DNA of 64,000 bases from Prochlorococcus sp. AG-347-K20. GTDB taxonomy: Bacteria; Cyanobacteriota; Cyanobacteriia; PCC-6307; Cyanobiaceae. This document shows positions 55,206 through 64,000 of the stretch, piece by piece. Each line of letters opens with the position of its first letter. The stretch's first letter is position 1. A program made the translations under genes and the position numbers. The stretch is from positions 1 through 64,000 of the forward strand of contig QCCH01000008.1 in the NCBI GenBank assembly GCA_003281315.1, in the 5' to 3' direction. Under the pieces are notes generated by a model, which was not told where the DNA came from, ran no database searches, and saw only the letters and a program-made list of their open reading frames with translations.

Positions 55206-58200
55206 ATGAGAGAGGGTATCAAAAGAGTCGATGGACCATATCAAGATAGTTATTCCCCAAATGGAATAATTGGGGAGAAAGATGCGTGCGGAGTCGGTTT
55301 CATAGCAAACGTTGAAGGTATAGAAAGCAACTGGATCCTCAAACAATCTCTAAAGGGCCTCAACTGCATGGAGCATAGAGGAGGTTGTGGAGGAGATAGT
55401 GACTCAGGAGATGGAGCAGGCATTTTATGTTCAATTCCATGGGGATATCTAGAAGAGAAAATTAATCTAAAAAATACTCAAGAATTTAATAGAGGTTTAG
55501 GCATGGTTTTTATGCCTAATAAAAAAGAAAAAATTGAAATATGTAAATCAATATGTGATGAAGAAGCAGAAAAATTAAAAGTCAACAAAACATTTTGGAG
55601 AACAGTACCGGTTAATAATGAAATCTTAGGTCCTTTAGCTAAAGCAAATGCTCCATTCATCTGTCAGTGGATCTTAAATATAGATAAAAAAGATCATAAG
55701 GATGTTGAAAGGCTTTTATTTCAATTAAGGAAAAGAATTGAGAAAAAAATAAGAGAAACTTTCAAAAACGATGTTGGGGATTGTGAATTTTATTTTGCCT
55801 CACTAAGTTCTCAAACAGTTGTTTATAAAGGTATGGTTCGCTCTGAAATATTATCCGAGTTTTATCAAGATCTAAAAGAAGAGAGTTTTAAAGTTTCATT
55901 TTCTGTTTATCATCGTAGATTTAGTACTAATACACTTCCAAAATGGCCACTAGCTCAGCCCATGAGATTTTTGGGTCATAATGGCGAAATAAATACTCTC
56001 TTAGGCAATATTAATTGGGCTAAAGCTTCAGAAACACATATAGATCATTTTTGGGGAGAATTATCTAATGAAATTAAGCCCATTGTAGATGTAAACAAAA
56101 GTGATTCATCAAATCTTGATGCAACCCTTGAAATCAATATTCGTTCAGGTCAGCCCATTACTGACTCATTATTAAAACTTGTTCCTGAAGCATTTAGAGA
56201 TCAACCAGAACTTGAGGAGAGAGAGTATATAAAAGCTTTTTATGAATATTCTGCAAGCCTACAAGAAGCTTGGGATGGTCCAGCACTCCTTGTATTTGCT
56301 GATGGAAATTTTGTCGGAGCAACGCTTGATAGAAATGGCCTAAGGCCAGCAAGATATTCAATCACAAATGATGGTTTTGTAATAATGGGTTCTGAAACAG
56401 GAGTAGTAGATCTTGAAGAAGAAAGAGTAATAGAAAAAGGTCGATTAGGACCGGGACAAATGTTGGCAGTTGATTTTCATCAGAATAGAATCCTAAGAAA
56501 TTGGGAAGTAAAATCTGAAGCCGCTCAAAGGCATGATTATAAAAATCTTCTCAGTAATAGAACTATAAAAATTGAAAATAATGAATGGGTTAAAGACTGC
56601 ACACTAAAAGACCTTGAGTTGTTGCAACAACAAACTGCATACGGGTTTTCAGCGGAAGATAATGACCTTATCTTAGATTCAATGGCTTCATTAGCTAAAG
56701 AACCTACTTATTGCATGGGCGACGACATCCCATTAGCAGTTCTCTCATCTAAGCCACATATTTTGTACGACTACTTTAAGCAAAGATTTGCGCAAGTTAC
56801 TAATCCTCCTATTGACCCTCTGAGAGAAAAACTTGTAATGAGTTTAGAGATGCATCTAGGAGAAAGATGTACACCATTTGAAATTAAAGATGCTAAACCT
56901 TTTATTCATTTGCAAAGTCCGATTCTAAATGAGGAAGAACTCATTTCCATCAAACAATCAAAAATTAAATCTCAGACAATTTCAAGTTTGTTTGATTTAG
57001 AGGAAGGTATTCAAGGCTTAGAGAACCAATTAACACTAATCTGTAAACAGAGTGAGCTTTCTATAAAAGAAGGATGCTCTTTAATTATCATTTCTGATAA
57101 GGGAATTAATCCTAAAAAGACTTTCATACCTCCTTTACTTGCTGTTGGAGCAATTCATCATTATCTTCTTAAAAAAGAAATCAGGCTAAAAGCTTCTCTA
57201 ATAATTGAGACCGGTCAATGTTGGAGCACACATCACTTAGCTTGTTTAATTGGATATGGAGCAAGTGCAGTTTGCCCTTGGTTGACCTTCGAAGCAGGTA
57301 GACACTGGTTAAAACATCCAAAAACACAAAAACTCATTGATAGCAAAAAAATAAATCCATTATCAATAGTTGATGTTCAAGAAAATATTAAAAAAGCTCT
57401 AGAAGACGGTCTAAGAAAAATTCTCTCAAAAATAGGCATCTCACTTTTATCTAGTTACCATGGTGCACAAATTTTTGAAGCTGTAGGCCTTGGATCTGAC
57501 TTAATAAAAATTGCTTTTGATGGTACAACAAGTCGTATCGCTGGCATAACATTAAAAGAATTAACTAATGAAACACTTTCAATACATACGAAAGCCTATC
57601 CAGAGATCGATTTAAAGAAATTAGAATTTTTAGGATTTGTACAATTTAGAAATAATGGTGAATACCATTCCAATAACCCAGAGATGTCCAAAATTTTACA
57701 TTCGGCGGTAAAACAAGGGGCCGGATACGATCATTTTGAAACTTACAAAAAACTTATTAGTAATAGACCGATAACATCTCTTAGAGATTTACTAACAATT
57801 AATTCAAAAAGAAAAAGTATTCCATTAGAGGAAGTTGAAAGTGTTGAATCAATTTGCAAAAGGTTCTGCACTGGAGGAATGAGTTTAGGTGCTTTATCCA
57901 GAGAAGCGCATGAAGTTTTAGCAGTTGCAATGAATAGAATTGGTGGAAAAAGTAATAGTGGAGAAGGGGGAGAAGATCCAGCTCGTTTTAATGTTTTAAA
58001 TGATATCGATGAAAATACTAAGTCAGCGACGTTGCCATTTATTAAAGGCTTAAAGAATGGAGACACCGCATGCTCAGCTATTAAACAAATAGCATCAGGA
58101 AGATTTGGAGTTACACCTGAATATCTAAGAAGTGGTAAACAACTCGAAATTAAAATGGCTCAAGGTGCAAAACCCGGAGAGGGGGGACAATTACCTGGTC

Positions 58201-59777
58201 CAAAAGTTGATTCTTACATTGCAAAACTAAGAAATAGTAAACCTGGAGTAGCTTTAATATCTCCTCCCCCGCATCATGATATTTATTCAATTGAAGATTT
58301 AGCTCAACTTATCCACGACTTACACCAAGTTCATCCAAAAGCGAAAGTAAGCGTTAAACTTGTTTCTGAAATTGGTATAGGCACTATTGCTGCTGGAGTA
58401 AGCAAAGCTAATGCAGACGTAATTCAAATATCAGGCCATGACGGAGGCACAGGTGCTTCACCCCTGAGTTCTATTAAACATGCAGGTTTACCATGGGAAC
58501 TTGGTGTTGCTGAAGTTCATAAATCTCTCTTAGAGAATAACTTACGCGAAAGAGTAATTTTGAGAACTGATGGAGGTCTTAAAACAGGCTGGGACGTAGT
58601 TATTGCATCTTTACTAGGTGCTGAAGAATACGGTTTTGGTTCTGTAGCGATGATTGCTGAAGGATGCATAATGGCTCGGGTTTGTCATACAAACAAGTGT
58701 CCTGTTGGAGTTGCCACTCAAAAAGAAGAATTAAGAAAAAGATTTAAAGGTATTCCAGAAAATGTTGTCAATTTTTTCTTGTATATTGCTGAAGAAGTAA
58801 GACAGATAATGAGTAGTATCGGTGTTTCTAATATGGAAGAACTGATTGGTAATCAAGAATTTCTTTCTGCAAGAAATATCGATCTTCTAAAAACTTCTAA
58901 TATTGATCTTTCTTCTTTAGTAAATGAAAACTCAACCCCTGATAGATCATGGTTAAAACATTTAAAAACTGCCCATAGTAATGGGTCTGTATTAGAAGAC
59001 GAGTTTTTGTCTGATACTAAATTTATAGATTCAATTAAAAATCACGAAATATTAACCAAAGAAATTGAGATAAAAAATACAGATAGAAGTGTTTGTGCGA
59101 AAATATCAGGTGAAATCGCAGAAATTCACGGCAACACTGGCTTCAGTGGCGAACTTAACTTAAATTTCAAAGGATATGCAGGACAAAGCTTTGGTGCCTT
59201 TTTATTGAAGGGTATGAATGTTCAATTAATCGGAGAAGCTAATGATTATGTTTGTAAAGGAATGAATGGAGGAATACTCACAATAATTCCACCAAAAATA
59301 AATGAAATCTCCTCCGAACAAGTCATCCTAGGAAATACTTGTCTTTATGGAGCAACAGGTGGGAAATTATTTGCATTAGGAAAATCGGGAGAAAGATTTG
59401 CGGTTAGAAATAGTGGTGCTACAGCGGTAACAGAGGGAGCAGGTGATCATTGTTGTGAATACATGACTGGTGGAAAAGTTGTTATTCTAGGTTCCACAGG
59501 AAGGAATATTGGTGCGGGCATGACTGGTGGAATAGCTTTTATAATCGATGAAAATAATGATTTAAGTAATAAAGTAAATAAAGAAATAGTAAGCATTCAT
59601 CAAATAACTTCATCAAAGCAGGAAAATATCTTAATGGAAATTATTAGAGAATATCAAGCAAAAACAAATAGCTTAAAAGCTGCCAAAATAATTGAAAATT
59701 GGTCTCATTTTAAGAGTACTTTCAAATTGATTGTTCCCCCAAGCGAAGAAGAGATGCTTGGTATAAAAAAAATGTAA
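55206..59777 (+). CDS. gltB: ferredoxin-dependent glutamate synthase (Fd-GOGAT)
   Basis: Fd-GOGAT makes two glutamates from glutamine and 2-oxoglutarate, using photosynthetic ferredoxin. The 1523-residue protein begins with a 27-residue leader before Cys28 (KDACGVGFIAN), the N-terminal amidotransferase nucleophile after processing. The FMN synthase domain follows (about 840-1200, with GEGGEDPARF and QGAKPGEGGQLPGPKV). 3Fe-4S cysteines lie near 1160 in CHTNKCPVGVATQ. The C-terminal Gly-rich beta-helix ends the protein (GATGGKLFALGKSGERF). No gltD neighbour is seen, in line with the Fd type. Also called glsF. Confidence 0.96.
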   Translation: MREGIKRVDGPYQDSYSPNGIIGEKDACGVGFIANVEGIESNWILKQSLKGLNCMEHRGGCGGDSDSGDGAGILCSIPWGYLEEKINLKNTQEFNRGLGMVFMPNKKEKIEICKSICDEEAEKLKVNKTFWRTVPVNNEILGPLAKANAPFICQWILNIDKKDHKDVERLLFQLRKRIEKKIRETFKNDVGDCEFYFASLSSQTVVYKGMVRSEILSEFYQDLKEESFKVSFSVYHRRFSTNTLPKWPLAQPMRFLGHNGEINTLLGNINWAKASETHIDHFWGELSNEIKPIVDVNKSDSSNLDATLEINIRSGQPITDSLLKLVPEAFRDQPELEEREYIKAFYEYSASLQEAWDGPALLVFADGNFVGATLDRNGLRPARYSITNDGFVIMGSETGVVDLEEERVIEKGRLGPGQMLAVDFHQNRILRNWEVKSEAAQRHDYKNLLSNRTIKIENNEWVKDCTLKDLELLQQQTAYGFSAEDNDLILDSMASLAKEPTYCMGDDIPLAVLSSKPHILYDYFKQRFAQVTNPPIDPLREKLVMSLEMHLGERCTPFEIKDAKPFIHLQSPILNEEELISIKQSKIKSQTISSLFDLEEGIQGLENQLTLICKQSELSIKEGCSLIIISDKGINPKKTFIPPLLAVGAIHHYLLKKEIRLKASLIIETGQCWSTHHLACLIGYGASAVCPWLTFEAGRHWLKHPKTQKLIDSKKINPLSIVDVQENIKKALEDGLRKILSKIGISLLSSYHGAQIFEAVGLGSDLIKIAFDGTTSRIAGITLKELTNETLSIHTKAYPEIDLKKLEFLGFVQFRNNGEYHSNNPEMSKILHSAVKQGAGYDHFETYKKLISNRPITSLRDLLTINSKRKSIPLEEVESVESICKRFCTGGMSLGALSREAHEVLAVAMNRIGGKSNSGEGGEDPARFNVLNDIDENTKSATLPFIKGLKNGDTACSAIKQIASGRFGVTPEYLRSGKQLEIKMAQGAKPGEGGQLPGPKVDSYIAKLRNSKPGVALISPPPHHDIYSIEDLAQLIHDLHQVHPKAKVSVKLVSEIGIGTIAAGVSKANADVIQISGHDGGTGASPLSSIKHAGLPWELGVAEVHKSLLENNLRERVILRTDGGLKTGWDVVIASLLGAEEYGFGSVAMIAEGCIMARVCHTNKCPVGVATQKEELRKRFKGIPENVVNFFLYIAEEVRQIMSSIGVSNMEELIGNQEFLSARNIDLLKTSNIDLSSLVNENSTPDRSWLKHLKTAHSNGSVLEDEFLSDTKFIDSIKNHEILTKEIEIKNTDRSVCAKISGEIAEIHGNTGFSGELNLNFKGYAGQSFGAFLLKGMNVQLIGEANDYVCKGMNGGILTIIPPKINEISSEQVILGNTCLYGATGGKLFALGKSGERFAVRNSGATAVTEGAGDHCCEYMTGGKVVILGSTGRNIGAGMTGGIAFIIDENNDLSNKVNKEIVSIHQITSSKQENILMEIIREYQAKTNSLKAAKIIENWSHFKSTFKLIVPPSEEEMLGIKKM

Positions 59778-60071
59778 ATGCCTTTCTTTGTAAAAACTGA
59801 AATTATAAAAAAAGAATACTTAATTAAAAATGATTTAAAACGAAAAATAATTAACGAGCATATTGATTGGGTAAAAAAATTAAAAAAAGAGGGAATTAAT
59901 ATAAAAAGTGGCTTTTTGGTAGATGAGTTAAATAGGCCAGGTGACGGCGGATTACTTATTCTTGAGATAAATAATTATAGAAATGCACTAAAAATAATTA
60001 AGAATGATCCAATGATTAAGAATGATCTAGTTGAATGGAAATTAAATGAGTGGGTAGATCCAAATAAATGA
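59778..60071 (+). CDS. YciI-like small protein
   Basis: A 97-residue protein of the YCII ferredoxin-like fold. It has an N-terminal strand MPFFVKTEII, helix HIDWVKKLKKEGINIKSGFL, then RPGDGGLLILEINNYRNALK and DPMIKNDLVEWKLNEW, which matches the family block of small-molecule-binding dimers. Its ATG follows the gltB stop with no gap, so it is surely translated from the same mRNA. Function is unknown; link to glutamate synthesis is inferred by position. Confidence 0.78.
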   Translation: MPFFVKTEIIKKEYLIKNDLKRKIINEHIDWVKKLKKEGINIKSGFLVDELNRPGDGGLLILEINNYRNALKIIKNDPMIKNDLVEWKLNEWVDPNK

Positions 60072-60077
60072 ATATAA

Positions 60078-60971
60078 TTATCTTGGATAGTTTTTCATAA
60101 GTTTTTGAATCTCTTCAGCATGGTAGCTACTACGAGTTAAAGGAGAACTAACTACTTGCATGAAGTTTAAATCTTTTTCCCCGAACGCTTTAAAGTAGTT
60201 AAATTTTGAAGGACTTACAAATCTTTTAACAGGTAAATGATTAGGGCCAGGAGATAAATATTGGCCAATAGTAACAATATCAACGAAATTACTTTTTAAA
60301 TCCTTAAGCAGACTTAAGACCTCCTCATCTTTTTCCCCTAAACCAAGCATGAAGCCTGACTTTGTATAAATTTGGGGGGAATAGTCTCTGGTTCTTTTAA
60401 GCAATTCAAGAGTTCTTTCATATTTGCCTTGAGGTCTTACTTTTCTATATAGCGAAGACACAGTCTCAATATTGTGGTTTAAAACGTTTGGATTTGAATC
60501 AAGAACTTTTTCAAGCGCTTTCCAGTTGCCACAAAGATCAGGTATTAGAAGCTCAATAGTAGTTTCAGGAGATTTTTCTCTTATTTGATGAACACATTGA
60601 AAAAATTGAGATGCGCCACCATCCTCAAGATCGTCTCTATTAACTGATGTGATTACAACATGCTTAAGCTTCATTCTAAAAACAGCTTCAGCTAAACGAT
60701 ATGGTTCAGTTGGATCTAAGTCTCTCTTAGATCTATCAAAATCAATATCGCAATATGGACATGCCCTAGTGCAACCAGGACCCATTATAAGGAAAGTTGC
60801 AGTTCCACTAGCAAAACATTCGCCGATATTTGGACAGCTTGCTTCTTGACATACGGTATTGAGTTTTAAATCATTCAATAAATTTGCAGTATTACCAATT
60901 CGCTCAACTTGTGGAGCTTTGACCCTTAACCATTCAGGTTTTGAAATTAAACTATTAGGATTATTAGTCAC
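60078..60971 (-). CDS. lipA: lipoyl synthase
   Basis: LipA inserts two sulfurs into octanoyl groups on pyruvate dehydrogenase and glycine cleavage H protein. It is a radical SAM enzyme with two clusters: auxiliary [12 protein letters not shown] near 40-51 and radical [10 protein letters not shown] near 67-76. The terminal RSSYHAEE region supplies the Ser ligand of the auxiliary cluster. Length 297 is standard. Cyanobacteria often have two lipA copies; the other is not in this window. It is convergent with the YciI gene with a 6-base gap. Confidence 0.95.
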   Translation of the reverse strand: MTNNPNSLISKPEWLRVKAPQVERIGNTANLLNDLKLNTVCQEASCPNIGECFASGTATFLIMGPGCTRACPYCDIDFDRSKRDLDPTEPYRLAEAVFRMKLKHVVITSVNRDDLEDGGASQFFQCVHQIREKSPETTIELLIPDLCGNWKALEKVLDSNPNVLNHNIETVSSLYRKVRPQGKYERTLELLKRTRDYSPQIYTKSGFMLGLGEKDEEVLSLLKDLKSNFVDIVTIGQYLSPGPNHLPVKRFVSPSKFNYFKAFGEKDLNFMQVVSSPLTRSSYHAEEIQKLMKNYPR

Positions 60972-61267
60972 ATTAAATTTTCTTGACCTGTAATTTTATT
61001 TTACTAAAAACAAGATGAATTAACTATTTATAATTTCATAGACAAAGCTCATTCAACAGAAGTAAATAAATAAATGAATGAATTCAACTAATCCTTCTGC
61101 AATTTAGAAAATCTTAGTTAAATTTACTCGTTAGGCAACGTTCTTGTTTCATTAACTAAAATTAAATCAGATTTCATAACGTTATTTTTAATACAGATAT
61201 AAGAACATATTATTATTAAAAATATAGCTAAGAAAGTAGAAATACTTGCGTTATTTTGTACTAAAAA
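60972..61267. other. 296-base gap between lipA and the resolvase-like gene
   Basis: No supported gene. On the minus strand, 61124-61276 stays open for 50 codons and would encode one membrane helix (STFLAIFLIIICSYICI) and a polar tail ending TRTLPNE, but it has no ATG, GTG or TTG before that helix. An A8 tract (complement of 61271-61278) precedes it: with one A fewer, it would join an ATG-started upstream frame. It may be a decayed gene, slippage-expressed, or chance. Confidence 0.3.
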
Positions 61268-61942
61268 GTGTTTTTTTTATTATTTTTTGATACAGTAAAA
61301 AATATATGTAATAAAACATTGACTTTTAAATTTAAAAGAAAACGTATTTTATTATCGGGAAAAAGTAAAAACTCTAAAGCAATAGGTTATGCTAGAGCTA
61401 CTCATAACGAATATGAATATTTAGAAGAGCAAATAAAAATTTTGAAGAAAGAGGGTTGCAGTTTTGTGTTCTCTGAATTTATAAGTTTAGATGAAGAAAT
61501 CAAACCCCAACTCAATAAAGCTATAAATTCCTTATCAATAGGCGATCAATTAATAATAACTCAGCTTGATCGAGCATTTAAAAATAAAAAAGAATGTTTG
61601 ATAACAATAAATAAACTCATTAATAAGGATATTCAATTGCGAACTTTAACTGGTTTTTTTGCTTCTAATGAATCTTCTAATGCAAATTCATCAATTTTTA
61701 AGATTTTATATGAATTAGATAATTTAGAAGACAAAAGTTTAGGTGAAAGAAAAAAAGAACAACTATTACGCAGAAAATTATCTGGAAATAATTTAGGAGG
61801 AAGGCCCAAAATAAGTCCTCTAAAAGAATCTTTAGTAATCAGATTGCGTAATGAAGGATATTCTTATCGATCAATCAGATCACAAACAGGAATTGCGTTA
61901 TCAACAATAAGAAGAGTAATTTTGGAAGGAGAACTAACATAA
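61268..61942 (+). CDS. serine-resolvase-family protein with degenerate active site
   Basis: The fold is that of small serine resolvases: AIGYARATH (from 38) matches the first strand, IGDQLIITQLDRAF near 97 the second catalytic region, NNLGGRPK the linker and LRNEGYSYRSIRSQTGIALS the C-terminal helix-turn-helix. The nucleophile Ser is Thr45 here, and the Arg positions equal to gamma-delta R45 and R71 look like Lys; R8 and R68 remain. So strand cleavage is doubtful, and a DNA-binding regulator is possible. The start is uncertain: GTG 61268, or TTG 61319 (LTFKFKRKR). Confidence 0.8.
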   Translation: MFFLLFFDTVKNICNKTLTFKFKRKRILLSGKSKNSKAIGYARATHNEYEYLEEQIKILKKEGCSFVFSEFISLDEEIKPQLNKAINSLSIGDQLIITQLDRAFKNKKECLITINKLINKDIQLRTLTGFFASNESSNANSSIFKILYELDNLEDKSLGERKKEQLLRRKLSGNNLGGRPKISPLKESLVIRLRNEGYSYRSIRSQTGIALSTIRRVILEGELT

Positions 61943-61943
61943 A

Positions 61944-62156
61944 ATGAAGAGGAAAGAAATTGAAAATTTAATTAAAGAAAATTTTAAAGATACAGCGTTG
62001 CGTATTTATGAATTAGATAATGAGGATAGAAAAAGTTTATTAGCTGAATATAGAGAATGGATTATGAATGATTTAGATTTTGAAGAAGTAATGATGTTGC
62101 CTTATGAAGCATATACTGACAAATTGGATTCTAATTTCTTAGAAGATTCAATTTAG
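61944..62156 (+). CDS. hypothetical protein, 70 aa
   Basis: I do not recognise a family. The ATG at 61944 lies 1 base after the resolvase-like stop, so the two are translationally linked. The acidic product (MKRKEIENLIKENFKDTALR, then IYELDNEDRKSLLAEYREWI and a D/E-rich end) is predicted all-helical and has no membrane segment or cysteine. An AGAGGA-like box stands inside the upstream gene end. It may be a partner of the preceding DNA-binding protein, but that is inferred from gene order only. It is convergent with the next gene, 2 bases away. Confidence 0.62.
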   Translation: MKRKEIENLIKENFKDTALRIYELDNEDRKSLLAEYREWIMNDLDFEEVMMLPYEAYTDKLDSNFLEDSI

Positions 62157-62158
62157 TC

Positions 62159-63061
62159 CTATATAGTATATTTTTTATTAAATTCATATACTTCTTTTGA
62201 TATTAATGGTAAGAAAGAAGAATCTTTAGAATATTTCTCACCATCACAAAAAACAACTAATAAAGTGTGTAGAGATTGACTATTAGTCCACCAAGCAGAA
62301 TCATGTCTAACTTCTGACATTAAGCCAGCTTTACTCCAAAGATTAATGCTTTCTGGTAAGCCTGCACCCAAAAAACCATCTATTTGATTAAGAGAATCGT
62401 TTTTCAGAACAACTTTATCTAAATTTCTTTTTAAAAAACTTCGTAAATTTAAATCATTTTTTTGATAATCAATATGAATCATAATTTCCTCCAAAACCCT
62501 TGCAGCCGAATCAGAATTCATAGCATTTCTATTTTTATTATTATGTCCATAAAATTCTTTTTCACGACCAAATGGTCCATCATCCCAGGTTTTCTGACAG
62601 CAATTTAAACCACTCAATTCCTCCCAATTTAAATCATGTAGCCAATCGTTTATTATACTTCTTTGATATTTCCAAATTTCCCATGATTCGCCCTCAATAC
62701 AAGGTCCACTTGTTGTTCCAGTAAGTAAATCAATTAAGAAGCTTGTTGCATTATTACTTGAGAAAGATAACATTTTCCTTACAGCATCAATTATTTCATC
62801 CGATAATAATAAACTTCCTTTTTTAATCCAATAATATGTAGCAAGACCATAAACCAACTTGACTATGCTGGCAGGGTAAACCATTTTTTTATTATTTATG
62901 CCAGTGCCAAAACCTTTAAATACACTTTTATTCCCACTTTTATAATTAATCCAAGTTATTGCAATATCTTCACTTGAAAAATCTTTATTATAAGAGCATA
63001 CTCTCCCTAAAATATCATTTAAGGCCAGCCCCATCTCTTCACTTAAATAGTAAAAGGACAT
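62159..63061 (-). CDS. serine beta-lactamase-fold hydrolase, cytosolic type
   Basis: The 300-residue protein has the class A beta-lactamase / PBP-transpeptidase arrangement: PASIVKL with Ser65-x-x-Lys68, an SDN-like Ser102-Asn103-Asn104, and WSKAGLMSEVRHDSA near 265 in place of KTG. No signal peptide is visible, so unlike a lactamase it seems to stay in the cytosol. Cyanobacterial relatives are annotated only as beta-lactamase-like; esterase, amidase or peptidase action is open. The start is ATG at 63059-63061, 3 bases from the divergent NlpC/P60 start. Confidence 0.82.
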   Translation of the reverse strand: MSFYYLSEEMGLALNDILGRVCSYNKDFSSEDIAITWINYKSGNKSVFKGFGTGINNKKMVYPASIVKLVYGLATYYWIKKGSLLLSDEIIDAVRKMLSFSSNNATSFLIDLLTGTTSGPCIEGESWEIWKYQRSIINDWLHDLNWEELSGLNCCQKTWDDGPFGREKEFYGHNNKNRNAMNSDSAARVLEEIMIHIDYQKNDLNLRSFLKRNLDKVVLKNDSLNQIDGFLGAGLPESINLWSKAGLMSEVRHDSAWWTNSQSLHTLLVVFCDGEKYSKDSSFLPLISKEVYEFNKKYTI

Positions 63062-63064
63062 TGT

Positions 63065-63823
63065 ATGGAAAATTATAAAAATCCTATCTCACTATTTAAA
63101 CAAACTAATTTTTCAAAAACTATTTGGTGGAAATTAAAAGTTAATATTTCGGGATATCAAAATGAAACAGAAGATAAATTAGTTACTGAAATATTTAAAA
63201 ATAGAATTTTTAGGCTTATTTCTCCAAATATTTATCAAAACAACCATAAATTTTCAAGAATACTAGTTCAACTATATGAAGATGGTTACGTCTGTTGGAT
63301 AAATTTAGATGGATTAATTATTGAGAAATACGAATTTAAAAAAAATAAAAGTTTAGAAAATGAACACTTCTTTATAAAAGATAAAGTTAACTCAATTTTA
63401 AAATGGATCAAGGATCAATCAGAGTTAAATAATGAATATCTTTGGGGAGGTACATTAGGACCCAATTTTGATTGTTCTGGATTAATTCAGACTGCTTTTT
63501 TAAAGCATCAAATTTATATACCTCGAGACTCTTTTCAAATAAAAAGTTTTTGTAAGCACCTTTTTTATTACAAAGAATCGTATGCGGCTCTTCGACCTGG
63601 CGATCTTTTATTTTTTGGAAATGAAGAAAAATGTGATCATATTGGAATCTACAAAGGAGACGGATTCTATTACCATAGCTCTGGAATGGATTTTGGCAGA
63701 AATGGAATAGGATTAGATACCCTAAAAAAGTCTAATGATAAAATCTCATTGCATTATAAATCTAAACTTATTTCGGCAGGAAGAGTAGTTAGAAATTATA
63801 GATGGGACCGCACTATACGTTAA
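63065..63823 (+). CDS. NlpC/P60 family cysteine peptidase
   Basis: The catalytic domain (about 110-250) has DCSG with Cys137, CDHIGIYKGDG with His near 198, and YYHSSG with a polar third His. The first 100 residues suit the SH3b domain seen in cyanobacterial gamma-D-glutamyl-L-diamino acid endopeptidases of known structure (Anabaena and Nostoc), which cut free murein peptides. No signal peptide or lipobox is present, so a role in peptide recycling in the cytosol fits better than wall cutting. Length 252. ATG 63065 is the only near start. Confidence 0.88.
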   Translation: MENYKNPISLFKQTNFSKTIWWKLKVNISGYQNETEDKLVTEIFKNRIFRLISPNIYQNNHKFSRILVQLYEDGYVCWINLDGLIIEKYEFKKNKSLENEHFFIKDKVNSILKWIKDQSELNNEYLWGGTLGPNFDCSGLIQTAFLKHQIYIPRDSFQIKSFCKHLFYYKESYAALRPGDLLFFGNEEKCDHIGIYKGDGFYYHSSGMDFGRNGIGLDTLKKSNDKISLHYKSKLISAGRVVRNYRWDRTIR

Positions 63824-63888
63824 TTAATAGAGCTCACCCGAAAAATTTTAAATTAAATTAAGATATTACTTATTCTTTTATTTAGAAA

Positions 63889-64000
63889 TTAACCAGCAGT
63901 CCAAATACTTTTAATGATTGGCATTATGGTATCTAAGTGTAATGTCCCGACAAGTAACCAAGCAAAAACAGCTCCTCCACATCCTCCTAACCAAAATCCA
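63889..64000 (-). CDS. C-terminal end of an unknown membrane protein, partial
   Basis: The last 36 codons of a minus-strand gene are visible before the right edge. They encode a hydrophobic segment ([20 protein letters not shown]) and the tail [12 protein letters not shown], then TAA at 63889-63891. This suggests a small integral membrane protein. I do not recognise the family, and the start lies outside the window. It is convergent with the NlpC/P60 gene, 65 bases apart. Confidence 0.55.
   Translation of the reverse strand, partial: GFWLGGCGGAVFAWLLVGTLHLDTIMPIIKSIWTAG

Noticed and set aside
55044..55346. 100-codon minus-strand frame across the gltB start
   Set aside because: Opposite to a certain gene and with low-complexity Asn/Lys content; regarded as a shadow.

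Overview
The window looks like chromosomal DNA of a streamlined marine picocyanobacterium, almost certainly a high-light-adapted Prochlorococcus. Evidence seen directly: very A+T-rich DNA, gaps of mostly under 100 bases, an RNA polymerase beta' subunit split into rpoC1 and rpoC2, a high-light-inducible protein gene next to rpoC2, a large ferredoxin-type glutamate synthase, the chloroplast-related Ycf35 family, a Sll0418-like benzoquinone methyltransferase, and a biotin operon with the picocyanobacterial esterase type (BioK). I assign no strain. I saw no CRISPR array, insertion sequence or prophage.

Layout. 1-5000: the end of queF, the P-II gene glnB with a small conserved-looking upstream gene, a TlyA-type methyltransferase, purB and fumC. 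5000-12400: a Ski2-like helicase on the minus strand, divergent from a tightly packed biotin operon bioF-bioK-bioC-bioD-bioA, with ATGA overlaps or 0-1 base gaps. 12400-18500: small cyanobacterial genes (DUF3143, a membrane J-protein, rsmG, a four-gene redox cluster, a HEAT-repeat protein, a tiny membrane protein, rlmN, hli). 18500-29200: the minus-strand series rpsT-tatD-rpoB-rpoC1-rpoC2. 29300-38400: hisD, rpiA, an HtrA protease and the translation operon rimP-nusA-rnpM-infB. 38490-43000: tRNA-Thr(CGU) followed by a membrane glycosyltransferase, a family-2 glycosyltransferase and a B12-binding radical SAM protein, the most accessory-looking part. 43000-50240: clpS, dapL, rne-rnhB, pheA, a plastoquinone/tocopherol methyltransferase and a LON-domain protein. 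50300-55000: the str operon rpsL-rpsG-fusA-tuf-rpsJ. 55200-61000: Fd-GOGAT, a YciI-like gene and lipA. 61000-64000: a resolvase-like protein whose catalytic residues look degenerate, a 70-residue unknown, and a divergent pair made of a serine beta-lactamase fold protein and an NlpC/P60 peptidase, followed by the end of an unknown membrane gene.

How the genes work together. P-II and Fd-GOGAT belong to nitrogen assimilation. The biotin operon covers release of the pimeloyl group to diaminopelargonate. rimP/nusA/rnpM/infB, the str operon, rpoBC1C2, rne/rnhB, rsmG, rlmN and the TlyA-like protein form the gene-expression core. dapL supplies diaminopimelate for the peptidoglycan that the NlpC/P60 enzyme would cut.

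The observations I rate highest are the resolvase homologue with Thr at the nucleophile position, the cytosolic-looking beta-lactamase/NlpC pair with only 3 bases between start codons, an aldo/keto reductase that seems to have lost its Fe-S cysteines beside a ferredoxin gene, the glycosyltransferase with what looks like a methyltransferase tail at its N-terminus, the unannotated 41-residue membrane protein, and structured leaders before rne, rpoB, fumC and rpsJ. No defence or secondary-metabolite system of clearly new type is visible.
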